Source of the DNA: Lentzea sp. NEAU-D7
GTDB lineage: Bacteria > Actinomycetota > Actinomycetes > Mycobacteriales > Pseudonocardiaceae
Length of the DNA: 64,000 nucleotides
NCBI RefSeq assembly: GCF_026242055.1
Contig: NZ_JAPJDL010000003.1
Location: 62,001-126,000 of the forward strand
Direction: 5' to 3'
The position numbers and the translations under genes were made by a program. Below, one piece after another: positions 34,842 to 42,328 of this stretch. The stretch's first letter is position 1; the number at the start of each line of letters is the position of its first letter. The notes under the pieces are model-generated. The model was not told the origin of the DNA. It did not search any database and worked only from the letters and a program-made list of their open reading frames with translations.

Positions 34842-35102
34842 CTACTTCTTCGCCGTCTTGGTGACCTTGATCGCCTCCCCCTTCTCGCGCTCACGGTTCG
34901 CCCAGTACATGGCCTCGTGGTGGTGGCTGCGATCGGTCTCGGCGACGCGGGCGTAAATGGCGGCCGAGCGGAGGTAGTAGTTCCTCAGCACCTCGGGCGC
35001 GGACTTGGGATTGGGCAGGAGCTTGCTCAAGACGTCGTGCGCCTCGCTCAGCGTCCGAGCCTGTTCCGCCAAGCCCCAGTGCATGGCGTTAACCGCGGAC
35101 AT
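34842..35102 (-). CDS. small AICE protein, AMED_5909-like
   Basis: 86 aa, all-helical: TLSEAHDVLSKLLPNPKSAP, then IYARVAETDRSHHHEAMYWA. This resembles the AMED_5909 family found in AICEs of Pseudonocardiales (recollection). The basic tail (KVTKTAKK) may bind nucleic acid. It overlaps the next upstream gene by 14 bases. Function unknown. Confidence 0.75.
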   Translation of the reverse strand: MSAVNAMHWGLAEQARTLSEAHDVLSKLLPNPKSAPEVLRNYYLRSAAIYARVAETDRSHHHEAMYWANREREKGEAIKVTKTAKK

Positions 35103-35349
35103 CGGGAGCCTCCTCCGCGAGCGCGTGACGCCCCTCCTGGTTGCCGAGGTGGTCAGCCAGCTTGGCCGCCTCCCGCGACAACTCCCAGCAGAACCGCATC
35201 AGCACGTCCGAGCCGCCGGGGAAGGGCGGGAGTTGGATCGCGATGTTGACCGGGTCGAGGTAGATGGCCAGCGCCGGGACCTCAGGCGTCACTCGGATCA
35301 TGGCCGCGCCAGCGTCTTGACCGGGCGTACAGGTGGCGTTGAACCCCAT
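35089..35349 (-). CDS. 86-aa AICE protein, unknown function
   Basis: ATG at 35349, overlapping the upstream stop as TGATG; a GTG one codon earlier is possible. The centre (VPALAIYLDPVNIAIQLPPF) looks like beta strands, followed by a helix (DVLMRFCWELSREAAKLADH). No known domain. It forms a coupled chain with the flanking small genes. Confidence 0.65.
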   Translation of the reverse strand: MGFNATCTPGQDAGAAMIRVTPEVPALAIYLDPVNIAIQLPPFPGGSDVLMRFCWELSREAAKLADHLGNQEGRHALAEEAPDVRG

Positions 35350-35549
35350 CACTGACCACCCCGCGCCGCATCGAGAGCCGTCTGTCCCTCAGCAACAGCC
35401 TCAGCAAGGCGAGGCAGTGCCTCCGCGTCGACCACCAGGACGGCCGGGAACGCGTTGCCCAGCCGGAACTCAACTCGTCCAGCGAAGACGAGCGGTTCCA
35501 CTCGAATCGGCAGGTTCGCCGTCAGGTGCAGGCGCATCAAGTCGGCCAC
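35349..35549 (-). CDS. 66-aa AICE protein, unknown function
   Basis: GTG start three bases after the Pra-like stop; an ATG four codons in is an alternative. Short alternating strands (LHLTANLPIRVEPLVFAGRV) and a C-terminal helix (EALPRLAEAVAEGQTALDAA). No domain recognised. Position in the tight operon supports it as a gene. Confidence 0.6.
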   Translation of the reverse strand: MADLMRLHLTANLPIRVEPLVFAGRVEFRLGNAFPAVLVVDAEALPRLAEAVAEGQTALDAARGGQ

Positions 35550-35552
35550 GGA

Positions 35553-36008
35553 TCATGCCGCCTTGGGTGCGGGCTTGGCCGCAACGGCCGCCTTCATGCC
35601 GGTGGCGCGCAGGCTGTAGCCCAGCTTGGCCCGGCAGCGGTGACGCTCGCCGACGTGGCCCCCACGGCAGCCCTTGTCATCGATCCACGGCGTGACCGTC
35701 AGCCCCTCGAACACGGCGGGCCGGATGTCCGTGCCGGGGATCGCCTCGGGCGGAACGGGCCGGTGAGGCGCGGAGATCTTGACCGTGACCGCCGCGTCCG
35801 TCTTGCGCTCCGCCGCCTGGTCGATCACGAGGACGGACCACACGAGCAGCCCGTTGTCCTTGTCGACCTCCTGCTCGACGGGGAGCCCCTTGGCGCGGTC
35901 TTCCGCCGACTGGAACTTGAGCACCGGCTCGACGCCCATCACGAGCGCGCCCCTCGGGAACACGAAGTCGTGACCCGCCGGGAGCCTGCTCCCACCTGTG
36001 ATCGCCAT
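35553..36008 (-). CDS. Pra-like activator of replication, integration and excision
   Basis: 151 aa from MAITGGSRLP with ribosome site CAGGAGAA. The body matches the pSAM2 Pra family pattern: FPRGALVMGVEPVLKF, a DK-GLLVWSVLVIDQ block, VKISAPHRPVPPEA, AVFEGLTVTPWID and the terminal SLRATGM. Pra switches on the rep-xis-int operon before transfer. First gene of the leftward element operon and divergent from the HTH regulator. Confidence 0.85.
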   Translation of the reverse strand: MAITGGSRLPAGHDFVFPRGALVMGVEPVLKFQSAEDRAKGLPVEQEVDKDNGLLVWSVLVIDQAAERKTDAAVTVKISAPHRPVPPEAIPGTDIRPAVFEGLTVTPWIDDKGCRGGHVGERHRCRAKLGYSLRATGMKAAVAAKPAPKAA

Positions 36009-36104
36009 CGTCGTTCTCCTGTCGTTCGTACCGGTCGGGGCTGGTCCCCGACGTTTCGACACCTACGACTTTCGACGAATCGGCAGGACGTCAACACCAC
36101 ACAT

Positions 36105-36152
36105 CAGGACAACTACAGACGTCTCGACTACATTGAAGTCGTCCCTAGTTGT
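36105..36152. promoter_or_regulatory. control region between pra and the regulator gene
   Basis: Inverted arms ACAACTA (36109-36115) and TAGTTGT (36146-36152) enclose AGACGTCT (36117-36124) and GACT/AGTC (36126-36129, 36137-36140). TACATT (36129-36134) with GGACAA 16 bases upstream could be a promoter for the regulator. Two TTTCGAC copies lie nearby (36054-36060, 36070-36076). Such nested symmetry suggests autoregulation and pra repression. Confidence 0.5.
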
Positions 36153-36166
36153 ACGGAGGGTGGGCC

Positions 36167-36910
36167 ATGCCGAACCAACGCCTGCGAGATGCGTTGCTGC
36201 GCAACACTTTGGGCTTCGATGAAGTCGCCAAGGCAACTGGCGTAGACCCGAAGACGGTTGAACGGTGGATCACGCAGGACCGGACGCCGTACCCGCGCCA
36301 CCGGCACGCCATCGCCGCGATGGTCCGCGAGACGGAGACCTACCTCTGGCCGGATGCCGTCGCGCCGGAGAAGAAGAAAGAGATCAACGAGTCCGAGGTC
36401 GTCCAGGTCTACGCACACCGCCACGCGGTGTCTCACGACATCTGGCGTCACCTGATCGAACAGTCGAAGATCAGCATCTCGATCCTGGTCTATGCCGGCA
36501 TGTTCCTCGTGGACAACCCAGCCTTGATCAAGACGCTGCGCCAGAAGGCGGAGAACGGCGTTCGGATCCGGTTGCTGCTCGGAGACCCGGCTAGCCGGGA
36601 AGTCGCACGCCGCAGCGAGGAAGAGGGCATCGGCAAGACCACGCTTGGCGCGAAGATCCGGAACGCCCTCGCGATCTACAAGCCGTTGGCCGAGGTGTCA
36701 GGAGTCGAGATCCGACTTCACGGTACGACGCTCTACAACTCGATCTACCGCTTCGACGACGAGATGCTCGTGAACACGCACGTGCACGGCTTCATGGCAG
36801 CTCACGCCCCGGTCCTGCACCTGCGCCGATTGTCCGGTGGCGACCTGTTCGAGACGTACGCCGAGAGCTTCCAGGGCGTCTGGGATGGCGCAAAGCCGCC
36901 GAAGTGGTAG
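36167..36910 (+). CDS. HTH regulator with PLD/DUF5919-like C-terminal domain
   Basis: 247 aa from MPNQRLRDAL with GGAGGG before the ATG. Residues about 8-50 are an XRE-like HTH (FDEVAKATGVDPKTVERWI). Residues about 85-247 resemble the phospholipase-D-like DUF5919 domain (ISILVYAGMFLVDNP, then RIRLLLGDP, and a final HVHGFMAAHAP). Only fragments of HKD motifs are visible, so it is likely non-catalytic. In pSAM2 a different repressor (KorSA, GntR type) occupies this role; here this protein probably represses pra and transfer genes. Confidence 0.82.
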   Translation: MPNQRLRDALLRNTLGFDEVAKATGVDPKTVERWITQDRTPYPRHRHAIAAMVRETETYLWPDAVAPEKKKEINESEVVQVYAHRHAVSHDIWRHLIEQSKISISILVYAGMFLVDNPALIKTLRQKAENGVRIRLLLGDPASREVARRSEEEGIGKTTLGAKIRNALAIYKPLAEVSGVEIRLHGTTLYNSIYRFDDEMLVNTHVHGFMAAHAPVLHLRRLSGGDLFETYAESFQGVWDGAKPPKW

Positions 36911-36920
36911 GCAGGTAGGC

Positions 36921-37394
36921 ATGGCTCGCACTGATCACTACAACGACCCGAACGCACCGAAGGCGACCAACATCGTCGTGGCGGTGACGGCGTTCGTGCA
37001 GGACGAGCAAGGCCGGCTGTTGATGATCCGGCGAACCGACAACGACCTGTACTCGATCCCCGGCGGAGCGCAGGACGTCGGCGAGACCATCGGCCACACC
37101 GTCATCCGCGAGGTCAAGGAAGAGACCGGGATCGACGTCGAGCCCGTCGACATCATCGGCGTGTACTCCGACCCTGCTCACGTCATCGCGTACACCGACG
37201 GCGAGGTACGGCAGCAGTTCTCCATCTGCTTCCGGGCACGGCCGATCGGCGGCGAACTGCGGACTAGCAACGAGTCGAGCGAAGTTCGCTGGGTAAACCG
37301 CGGAGACCTCGACGCGCTCAAAATCCACCCATCTATTTGGCTCCGAATAAAGCATGGGTTCGAGAGCCGAACCACGCCCTATTTTGCAATATAG
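36921..37394 (+). CDS. Nudix hydrolase, Pif-like (transfer immunity factor)
   Basis: 157 aa, start ATG at 36921, ten bases after the regulator. The Nudix box is complete: GGAQDVGE, seven residues, then REVKEETGI. In pSAM2 the immunity factor Pif, which blocks redundant transfer into cells already carrying the element, is a Nudix protein next to the transfer regulator. Position and family fit that role. The natural nucleotide substrate is unknown. The last 16 bases overlap the convergent HD gene. Confidence 0.85.
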   Translation: MARTDHYNDPNAPKATNIVVAVTAFVQDEQGRLLMIRRTDNDLYSIPGGAQDVGETIGHTVIREVKEETGIDVEPVDIIGVYSDPAHVIAYTDGEVRQQFSICFRARPIGGELRTSNESSEVRWVNRGDLDALKIHPSIWLRIKHGFESRTTPYFAI

Positions 37395-37945
37395 TCGACG
37401 CCAGCCGCGCGAAGTCGCCTTTCCGTACGCTCGACCGCAGCGACCAACTCCGGCTTGGCCTGCCTAACGAAGAACGTTACCAGGTCTTCGGGGCCGTAGC
37501 GCTTTTGGATCTCCTCGATTCGATCATGCACGTTGGTCGTTTTTCCACTAGGCGTTGTAGTCATATCCGCCCACCACAGCGCGTCGCGAAGCGCTGTTGC
37601 CTCATCAGTCCATCCCGCGAGCTTCGCAGATAGACCGCGCAACTCAGCCTCGCGATAAGCGCATGAGTGATGTGCTACGAGAGCACAGAGCCGCCGATCC
37701 ACCCCATTCGAAGATAGGAAGGCAGCACCATCAAGTGGATGGAAGCCAGTGACCGCGATGTCTGGAGAATACCCAATATCATGCAGAACCGCCGCCGAAA
37801 CCAGCAATTCGCCCTCAAGCGATTCGAATAGCGGAGCAGCTTCTCGCGCCCTTAGCGCGACGCCCTGAACATGCTCCCATCTTTGAGGCAGGACCCCAGA
37901 CAGCAAATTCCGCGCAATTTCGTGAGCCCTAACAGATGCGATCAC
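37379..37945 (-). CDS. HD-domain phosphohydrolase-like protein
   Basis: 188 aa. HD motifs: RWEHVQGVALRARE (metal-binding His), VSAAVLHDIGYS (HD pair) and a later LVAHHSCAY (two His). The domain spans about residues 20-125. HD proteins cleave nucleotides or cyclic nucleotides, or lack known activity. It is within the low-GC cargo half and may act in nucleotide turnover with neighbours. Codon use is noticeably more AT-rich than in the chromosomal genes. Confidence 0.82.
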   Translation of the reverse strand: MIASVRAHEIARNLLSGVLPQRWEHVQGVALRAREAAPLFESLEGELLVSAAVLHDIGYSPDIAVTGFHPLDGAAFLSSNGVDRRLCALVAHHSCAYREAELRGLSAKLAGWTDEATALRDALWWADMTTTPSGKTTNVHDRIEEIQKRYGPEDLVTFFVRQAKPELVAAVERTERRLRAAGVDYIAK

Positions 37946-37969
37946 GACACCAGCCCAGTCAGTGGCTTA

Positions 37970-39244
37970 TTATTCAAAGTCTGAGACAGAGTACCCGTCT
38001 ACCGACACAATCGCCACATACCCGTCATTATCTGCACTATCCGACGGCAGCTCGACCCATCCCGTGGGCCAGATGCGTTCTGAGCTATCAACCTTGACTC
38101 GCGCGCCGTCCAAATCAACGTTCTCTACTCGCTCAATAGCTAGAGGTCCTTCAAATCGACAGTTACCGAAATCAATCTTCAAACCTTCAGCTTTGCGAGC
38201 GTCTCGCACCTCTATGCCGCTGTGAAATTCCGATGAGTAGAAAGCAAGATCGTCGCTCCTGAGCCGCACTTTGTCGAAATATGCCTTACCAACAAAGGTG
38301 CATCCACTAAACAGCGAAGGACCGGAAAACAGGGAGTTGTCGAAGGTGGAATAGCCATAAAACTTGGCCGAATTGAAGTGAGTGAAGCCCGAGAATTCTG
38401 CATCGTCGAAATTCGTGTCGCCAACAAAGTGCGCACCCGCGAACGATGCGCCGTCCAATTCACAATGCGACAGATCAAATCCGATAAGAGTAGCGCCGGT
38501 AAGATCCAGATTCACCCCATTCCATCTGGTGTCAGAAAACTCCTTCGCTACCCAAGACTGGATCTTAGCCCGCGCAGAATGACGACGTATTATTCTTTGG
38601 ATCGCGATCCTAACTTGCACCTCCTCGCGAACAGAAAGAGAGGTTTCGAGGCGATCAAATTGCCCTCCGCTAAGCCTATCCATGTCTTTATGCAGGATCG
38701 CGGGGTTTATTTCAAGCGGCATCCTAAGGTAGGCACACAATATCTCAAGAACATTCGACCGCAAGGCTTTTTCGCTATCAGCAAGCCGCTCCAAGGCATA
38801 CGCTCCACCTAGTCGAACCGCAGCTTTGTCACTTCCCAGCTCTTCAATAGACTTGGCATAAACTTCTACCAATCGTCTTTCTTTTGAGTCGCGTTCATTT
38901 GCGTCCGCCACACGCTCTTGATGCAACCGATTAGTCTCCGCAACCTGAACCTGAAGCTCATGAGCGGCTTCCTTCTGCGACACATCTTTTTCAGTGGACC
39001 TTTGGCGTCGAATAGCTAGCCATAGCGCGACGCCAGCGACTAGCGCAGCACCAAAGCTAAGCGCAGTCCGGACAGCCTCCAACTGGACTCTAGCTATATT
39101 TGCGTCAGGCGGGACCGGCCAGAAGTACACCACAAACAGCGCTACTGCAGTGACCGCAACAATAGATATTGCGACTATCAATTCTGCACGGTTACTAAGG
39201 GCAGTTTTCTCTTGCGGTTCTTTTTCGCCGCTACGACCAGACAC
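37970..39244 (-). CDS. two-TM pentapeptide-repeat protein (cargo)
   Basis: 424 aa from a GTG at 39244 with AGAAGGGA seven bases upstream; longer frames start at TTG or a poorly placed ATG. Two TM helices (about 20-44 and 58-80) are followed by a coiled coil (about 82-130), an ARM-like helix region (AAVRLGGAYALERLADSEKA) and pentapeptide repeats (about 250-345, of the A(D/N)F type: ASFAGAHFVGDTNFDDAEF). Similar proteins occur in actinobacterial accessory regions, often near immunity loci. Gene composition is clearly low-GC. Role unknown; a membrane effector or scaffold is possible. Confidence 0.8.
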   Translation of the reverse strand: MSGRSGEKEPQEKTALSNRAELIVAISIVAVTAVALFVVYFWPVPPDANIARVQLEAVRTALSFGAALVAGVALWLAIRRQRSTEKDVSQKEAAHELQVQVAETNRLHQERVADANERDSKERRLVEVYAKSIEELGSDKAAVRLGGAYALERLADSEKALRSNVLEILCAYLRMPLEINPAILHKDMDRLSGGQFDRLETSLSVREEVQVRIAIQRIIRRHSARAKIQSWVAKEFSDTRWNGVNLDLTGATLIGFDLSHCELDGASFAGAHFVGDTNFDDAEFSGFTHFNSAKFYGYSTFDNSLFSGPSLFSGCTFVGKAYFDKVRLRSDDLAFYSSEFHSGIEVRDARKAEGLKIDFGNCRFEGPLAIERVENVDLDGARVKVDSSERIWPTGWVELPSDSADNDGYVAIVSVDGYSVSDFE

Positions 39245-39344
39245 CCAGGTCCCTTCTACACGAAATCTTGGCCCGCAACGATGACTGCGATCGACCATCG
39301 GAAGCAAGTCAATCTACTGCCGAATTACCCTCTAAGGGATCAAG

Positions 39345-39664
39345 GCGCCGCCGCTGGCGGCGCGTGCGGTCTGGCGCTGCACCAGCATCCATCCCGGCAC
39401 TCCCGGCATCCGCTTCGCTGCGCCGGTCGACCGGGCGGCGCTGCGCGCCGGACCTCAAGCGCCAGCTGACAGCCCACCCGATCCGAGCCTAATATCGTCC
39501 CCGGCTCCCGACGAGCGCCAGCGCGGTCACCACAGGCCGGCTGCGCACGGCGCTCGACTGCCGCGACGGCTGCGCCGCCTTGCCACCGATCAGGTGTCCA
39601 GACGAAGCCGCGGAAATACCTCGATGGCTGCTGTCAGACTCCCCGGTCCTGACAGCAGCCATCG
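39345..39664. other. GC-rich non-coding structured island in the cargo
   Basis: This gap of 486 bases (39245-39730) between two low-GC genes is itself very GC-rich. Hairpins: GCGCCGCC/GGCGGCGC (39345-39352 with 39356-39363, loop 3) and a 16-bp perfect stem CGATGGCTGCTGTCAG/CTGACAGCAGCCATCG (39622-39637 with 39649-39664, loop 11). No frame shows coding character. The second stem lies about 70 bases after the mCpol stop and could terminate it. Confidence 0.55.
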
Positions 39665-39730
39665 GTGCGTCAAGACCGGAGGAACCGGCCACCTCAACGA
39701 GCTACCACCGGCTGCGCGTATAGCTCGCTT

Positions 39731-41200
39731 TCACAGAGCACCAAGAGTGACATTTTTACCCGAAGTCTTCGCTAGCCGCAGCGCAAAAAATGCCTGCTGA
39801 CAATCGGCCCCGTACCCACAGGATACTTTAAATCCGCTCTCTGCTCGGAATGCGCTGATCGCATGTTCGAAAGCATTCAGAGAGGTCCGCGCTAGGCCAA
39901 AAATGGCACTGTCGCCACCAGACGATATCAGCTTAACGCCGTGAACACTGGCGGCCTTCTCGATGACTTCCTTGAGAACAAGGTCGACCTGCTTGCTATA
40001 TTGCGCGGCAGCAATCAAATCTCCGGCTAGCAAGCTTCGTTCCATTCCGGTGCCTACGTCATCTCCATCAATTATCGCGATGATTTCATGCTCGGCCGGA
40101 GCGTCCTCCACCGTCGCTTCAGCCATGCGCGGATCCCACGGGATCAATTTGCTTCCCTCCGGGAAGATCACCCCAGCCGCGAAGGCAAGAATCGAAGGCC
40201 CTTTCATGAACAGGCGAATCGGGACATCTTCGCTTCCATAAGCTTGCTTGCTGTACTCCCGACAAACTTTTCTGATCTCTCGAACAAACTTCTCGCCATC
40301 GCCGTTGCGGAGACTTGTAATTAGAGAATCCGAGGTGATAGAGAGCACTAGTGCGTGATCGCATAGGTCGTCCGCACTCATGGCATATCCGCTAGCGTGC
40401 TTGCCACTCGCGGCACTGAGCGCCGCGTTCTTGAAAGATTTGTAGTTTCCTTCTTGCTCAGCCGCATAGAGCACGACCGCAAGCCGCGGCTTCTTGATTT
40501 GCGAGTCCGACTCCGGGGAGAGCTCCTCGGTCTCAGCCTGAACGGCTACCAGACCAGGCACCGCCGCCTGACTCACCTTATTGAAGTCCAGTTCGAATAC
40601 TTCGCCCTTCTCTCTCTCATAAGTTGAGATCGACCGTACACGGACAGCAAGATTAAGCTGCCCCCTAAACGACACCTCATCACTGAGCGACGAAAATGGG
40701 CTAGGATTGTCCCAAATTGCCGCCACTCGCTGCCCCAGAATGAAGGCTTCTTCAAGGCGGCAGTGCAAATATAGAAATACTTTAGGGTCGTAGTCGGCCT
40801 GGATCTTGGTCTCGTCAAGTCGAAACTCGATACTAGTAAGCGCCCAGTCGACTTGCGCGCGTACATCGCCAGCCACACGATCCGGCCCCGAACGGAACCA
40901 GTCCCTATGCCTTCGATCCATCTTCTCGTGTATATCGACTAGGGGGACCTCAGCGGATGCGGCTTTATCTCCGGGACGCGAAAGTTGGACGAAGACACCA
41001 ATTCCTTCTTTTCGTTTATCAAGGCGCCACATCACAGCCGCGACGATGACCGCCGCGATCCATAGAACAAGTAGCAGTACAACGCTGACGTTGACCGATA
41101 GATCGGGGATTGCGCCAACAGTCAGGGCGACCGTGACCCAGAAGACGAGTTGCCGGGCGTCACCTGCCCAATATTTAAGGTTAAACTTCTTGCGCGCCAT
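39731..41200 (-). CDS. two-TM / SAVED-like / mCpol-like fusion protein (putative cyclic-oligonucleotide immune sensor)
   Basis: 489 aa; ATG with AGGA six bases upstream. Residues 18-36 and 39-58 are TM helices. Residues about 85-360 look like a SAVED domain: LHCRLEEAFILGQRV (145-159), LAVRVRS, LAVVLYAAEQ and the hallmark IRLFMKGPSILAFAAGVIF (328-346). Residues 371-489 resemble the mCpol (minimal CRISPR polymerase) palm domain: IIAIIDGDDVG (Asp378, Asp380, Asp381) and SSGGDSAIF (428-431, GGDS in place of GGDD), ending AKTSGKNVTL. Known mCpol proteins make cyclic nucleotides in the Panoptes defence system; SAVED binds such signals in CBASS. A fused maker and sensor on a membrane anchor would be novel. 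Domain calls are by eye. Confidence 0.72.
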   Translation of the reverse strand: MARKKFNLKYWAGDARQLVFWVTVALTVGAIPDLSVNVSVVLLLVLWIAAVIVAAVMWRLDKRKEGIGVFVQLSRPGDKAASAEVPLVDIHEKMDRRHRDWFRSGPDRVAGDVRAQVDWALTSIEFRLDETKIQADYDPKVFLYLHCRLEEAFILGQRVAAIWDNPSPFSSLSDEVSFRGQLNLAVRVRSISTYEREKGEVFELDFNKVSQAAVPGLVAVQAETEELSPESDSQIKKPRLAVVLYAAEQEGNYKSFKNAALSAASGKHASGYAMSADDLCDHALVLSITSDSLITSLRNGDGEKFVREIRKVCREYSKQAYGSEDVPIRLFMKGPSILAFAAGVIFPEGSKLIPWDPRMAEATVEDAPAEHEIIAIIDGDDVGTGMERSLLAGDLIAAAQYSKQVDLVLKEVIEKAASVHGVKLISSGGDSAIFGLARTSLNAFEHAISAFRAESGFKVSCGYGADCQQAFFALRLAKTSGKNVTLGAL

Positions 41201-41598
41201 ACTTGTCCTAATCGAGCGGCCGTATCGAGTTGTCGAATCCTACACCAATTCATGAAGACGTAGTATCCGACACTAAAACCGTTACTTCCGCAGGATACGA
41301 GTGCACTTGCACCAAGTGCATCGGGACGTAATGTTTCGTAACTAGCCTTGGAAGTTGATCTTGGAGTTCCCTGCTCCGCTTGAGCGGGGTTTCGATCGAC
41401 CAACGCGTTCGACTTCAGTGTCTGGCAGGGAGATGGCCAGGACTGGAAGAGTAAAGATCAACCCACACCTAACTCTCACAAAACGACGACAGACGTCGAG
41501 AACCCACTGTCTACAGTGCTCAGATCAACACCGCATCTGTGCAGCTAGCGAGCACTGTCGAGGAAGATCGGCGAACAACACCAAGCGAAGGCTCTTAC
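41201..41598. other. intergenic region between cargo and right att site (398 bp)
   Basis: No convincing coding frame. On the minus strand TAGGAT at about 41244-41249 could be a -10 element for the mCpol gene, but no clear -35 was found. An inverted repeat TGCACTT/AAGTGCA lies at 41302-41308 and 41314-41320. The right arm-type site is at 41463-41484. Confidence 0.45.
41463..41484 (+). promoter_or_regulatory. candidate integrase arm-type site, right
   Basis: A 22-bp sequence starting CCACACCTAACTCTCAC and ending AAAAC, 19/22 identical to 29939-29960 in the same orientation, 115 bases inside the right core repeat. Confidence 0.55.
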
Positions 41599-41666
41599 TC
41601 TTCGGGTTCAGGGTTCGAGTCCCTGGCGGCCCACCAAACCCCCAGGTCACAGACCTGGGGGTTTCG
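41599..41666 (+). repeat. right attachment site (att repeat, partial tRNA-Lys)
   Basis: Identical to 29855-29908 over 54 bases, then one mismatch (A for G at 41653) and further identity to 41666, including the terminator hairpin (41636-41664). It lacks the 5' half of the tRNA and so is not a tRNA gene. Confidence 0.93.
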
Positions 41667-41786
41667 TATTTCAAGATCACTGGCACACCTTTGATGCCCT
41701 GGATCATGGACGCCACGCGTGCCCGCGTTGGTCCGCGACGGCCCGCTGCGCCGGTCAGGTGAGCGATCTCGCCCCAGGCGTGGGTC

Positions 41787-42179
41787 ATGATTCCGCACAA
41801 TGTCCCGGTGACCCTCTACGTCTGCGCGAACTGCGAGCATCCCCTCACCGGCGATCTCCTGCAGTCAGAGGCATTCCTGGCTGTTGATGACTTGTCCCTC
41901 CCGCGTATCGCAGACCCGCTGGTGGCGCAGGGCACCTACGTGATCAACCACGATGCCACGCTGTTCATCCTGCATCCTGACGACGTGCCGGGCACTGCTC
42001 TGCATCCCGAGGCCAGGCGGCGCAACGGCTGCTGCGGACTTGACGGCCAAGACGGTCCCAACGTCGTCTGCGCAGGTTGCGGTGCCGAGGTCGCCACCAA
42101 GGAGTCCGACTGCTGGACCGACAACCTCGTCGCGCTCATAGCCGCCGCGGTCGTAAGCCGCCCACAACCTCACGCTTGA
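41787..42179 (+). CDS. 130-aa Cys-rich conserved actinobacterial protein
   Basis: The N-terminus carries CANCEHPL, and a later cluster GCCGLDG, CAGCGAEVAT and DCW would complete a zinc-ribbon-like fold. FILHPDDVPGT in the middle matches a recurring actinobacterial family I recall without a name. No signal or TM segment. Function unknown. It is the first chromosomal gene beyond the right att site. Confidence 0.75.
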   Translation: MIPHNVPVTLYVCANCEHPLTGDLLQSEAFLAVDDLSLPRIADPLVAQGTYVINHDATLFILHPDDVPGTALHPEARRRNGCCGLDGQDGPNVVCAGCGAEVATKESDCWTDNLVALIAAAVVSRPQPHA

Positions 42180-42261
42180 ACCTCTCGCCTTCGGCTTCGA
42201 CTAGACGTTGCCCAAGTTCCTCACACGGATCGACCACCCCGACACCGGCGTGAAAACGGTA

Positions 42262-42306
42262 GAGGCCGTAGGAACCGTGCAGGGCCAGCACGGTTCCTAC
42301 GGCCTC
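42262..42306 (-). terminator. strong terminator after the MFS gene
   Basis: A 19-bp perfect stem (42262-42280 with 42288-42306), 7-nt loop, 22 bases past the MFS stop (minus strand). It also stands after the + strand Cys-rich gene, so it may serve both. Confidence 0.85.
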
Positions 42307-42328
42307 AAGGTAGGCGACGACCGACGAG

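Larger units (their letters stand above)
29855..41652. mobile_element. AICE (pSAM2-like integrative and conjugative element) in tRNA-Lys
   Basis: The 54-bp perfect direct repeat at 29855-29908 and 41599-41652 gives an element of 11,744 bp counted from repeat to repeat. Inside are the canonical AICE modules in order on the minus strand: integrase, excisionase, RepSA-like initiator, FtsK/TraB translocase, small AICE proteins and a Pra-like activator. A regulator and a Pif-like Nudix gene lie on the plus strand. All core genes are intact, so it may be functional. The far right (37.4-41.2 kb) is cargo of clearly lower GC. The pSAM2 family transfers as double-stranded DNA through TraB and replicates by rolling circle. 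Confidence 0.93.

Noticed and set aside
36167..36910. Active phospholipase D in the AICE regulator
   Set aside because: The C-terminal region is PLD-like in pattern but no complete HKD motif pair was seen; a regulatory DUF5919-type role is more likely.
41599..41639. Second tRNA-Lys gene
   Set aside because: Only the 3' half is present (from the anticodon arm), with no acceptor 5' strand or D-arm; it is the right att repeat.
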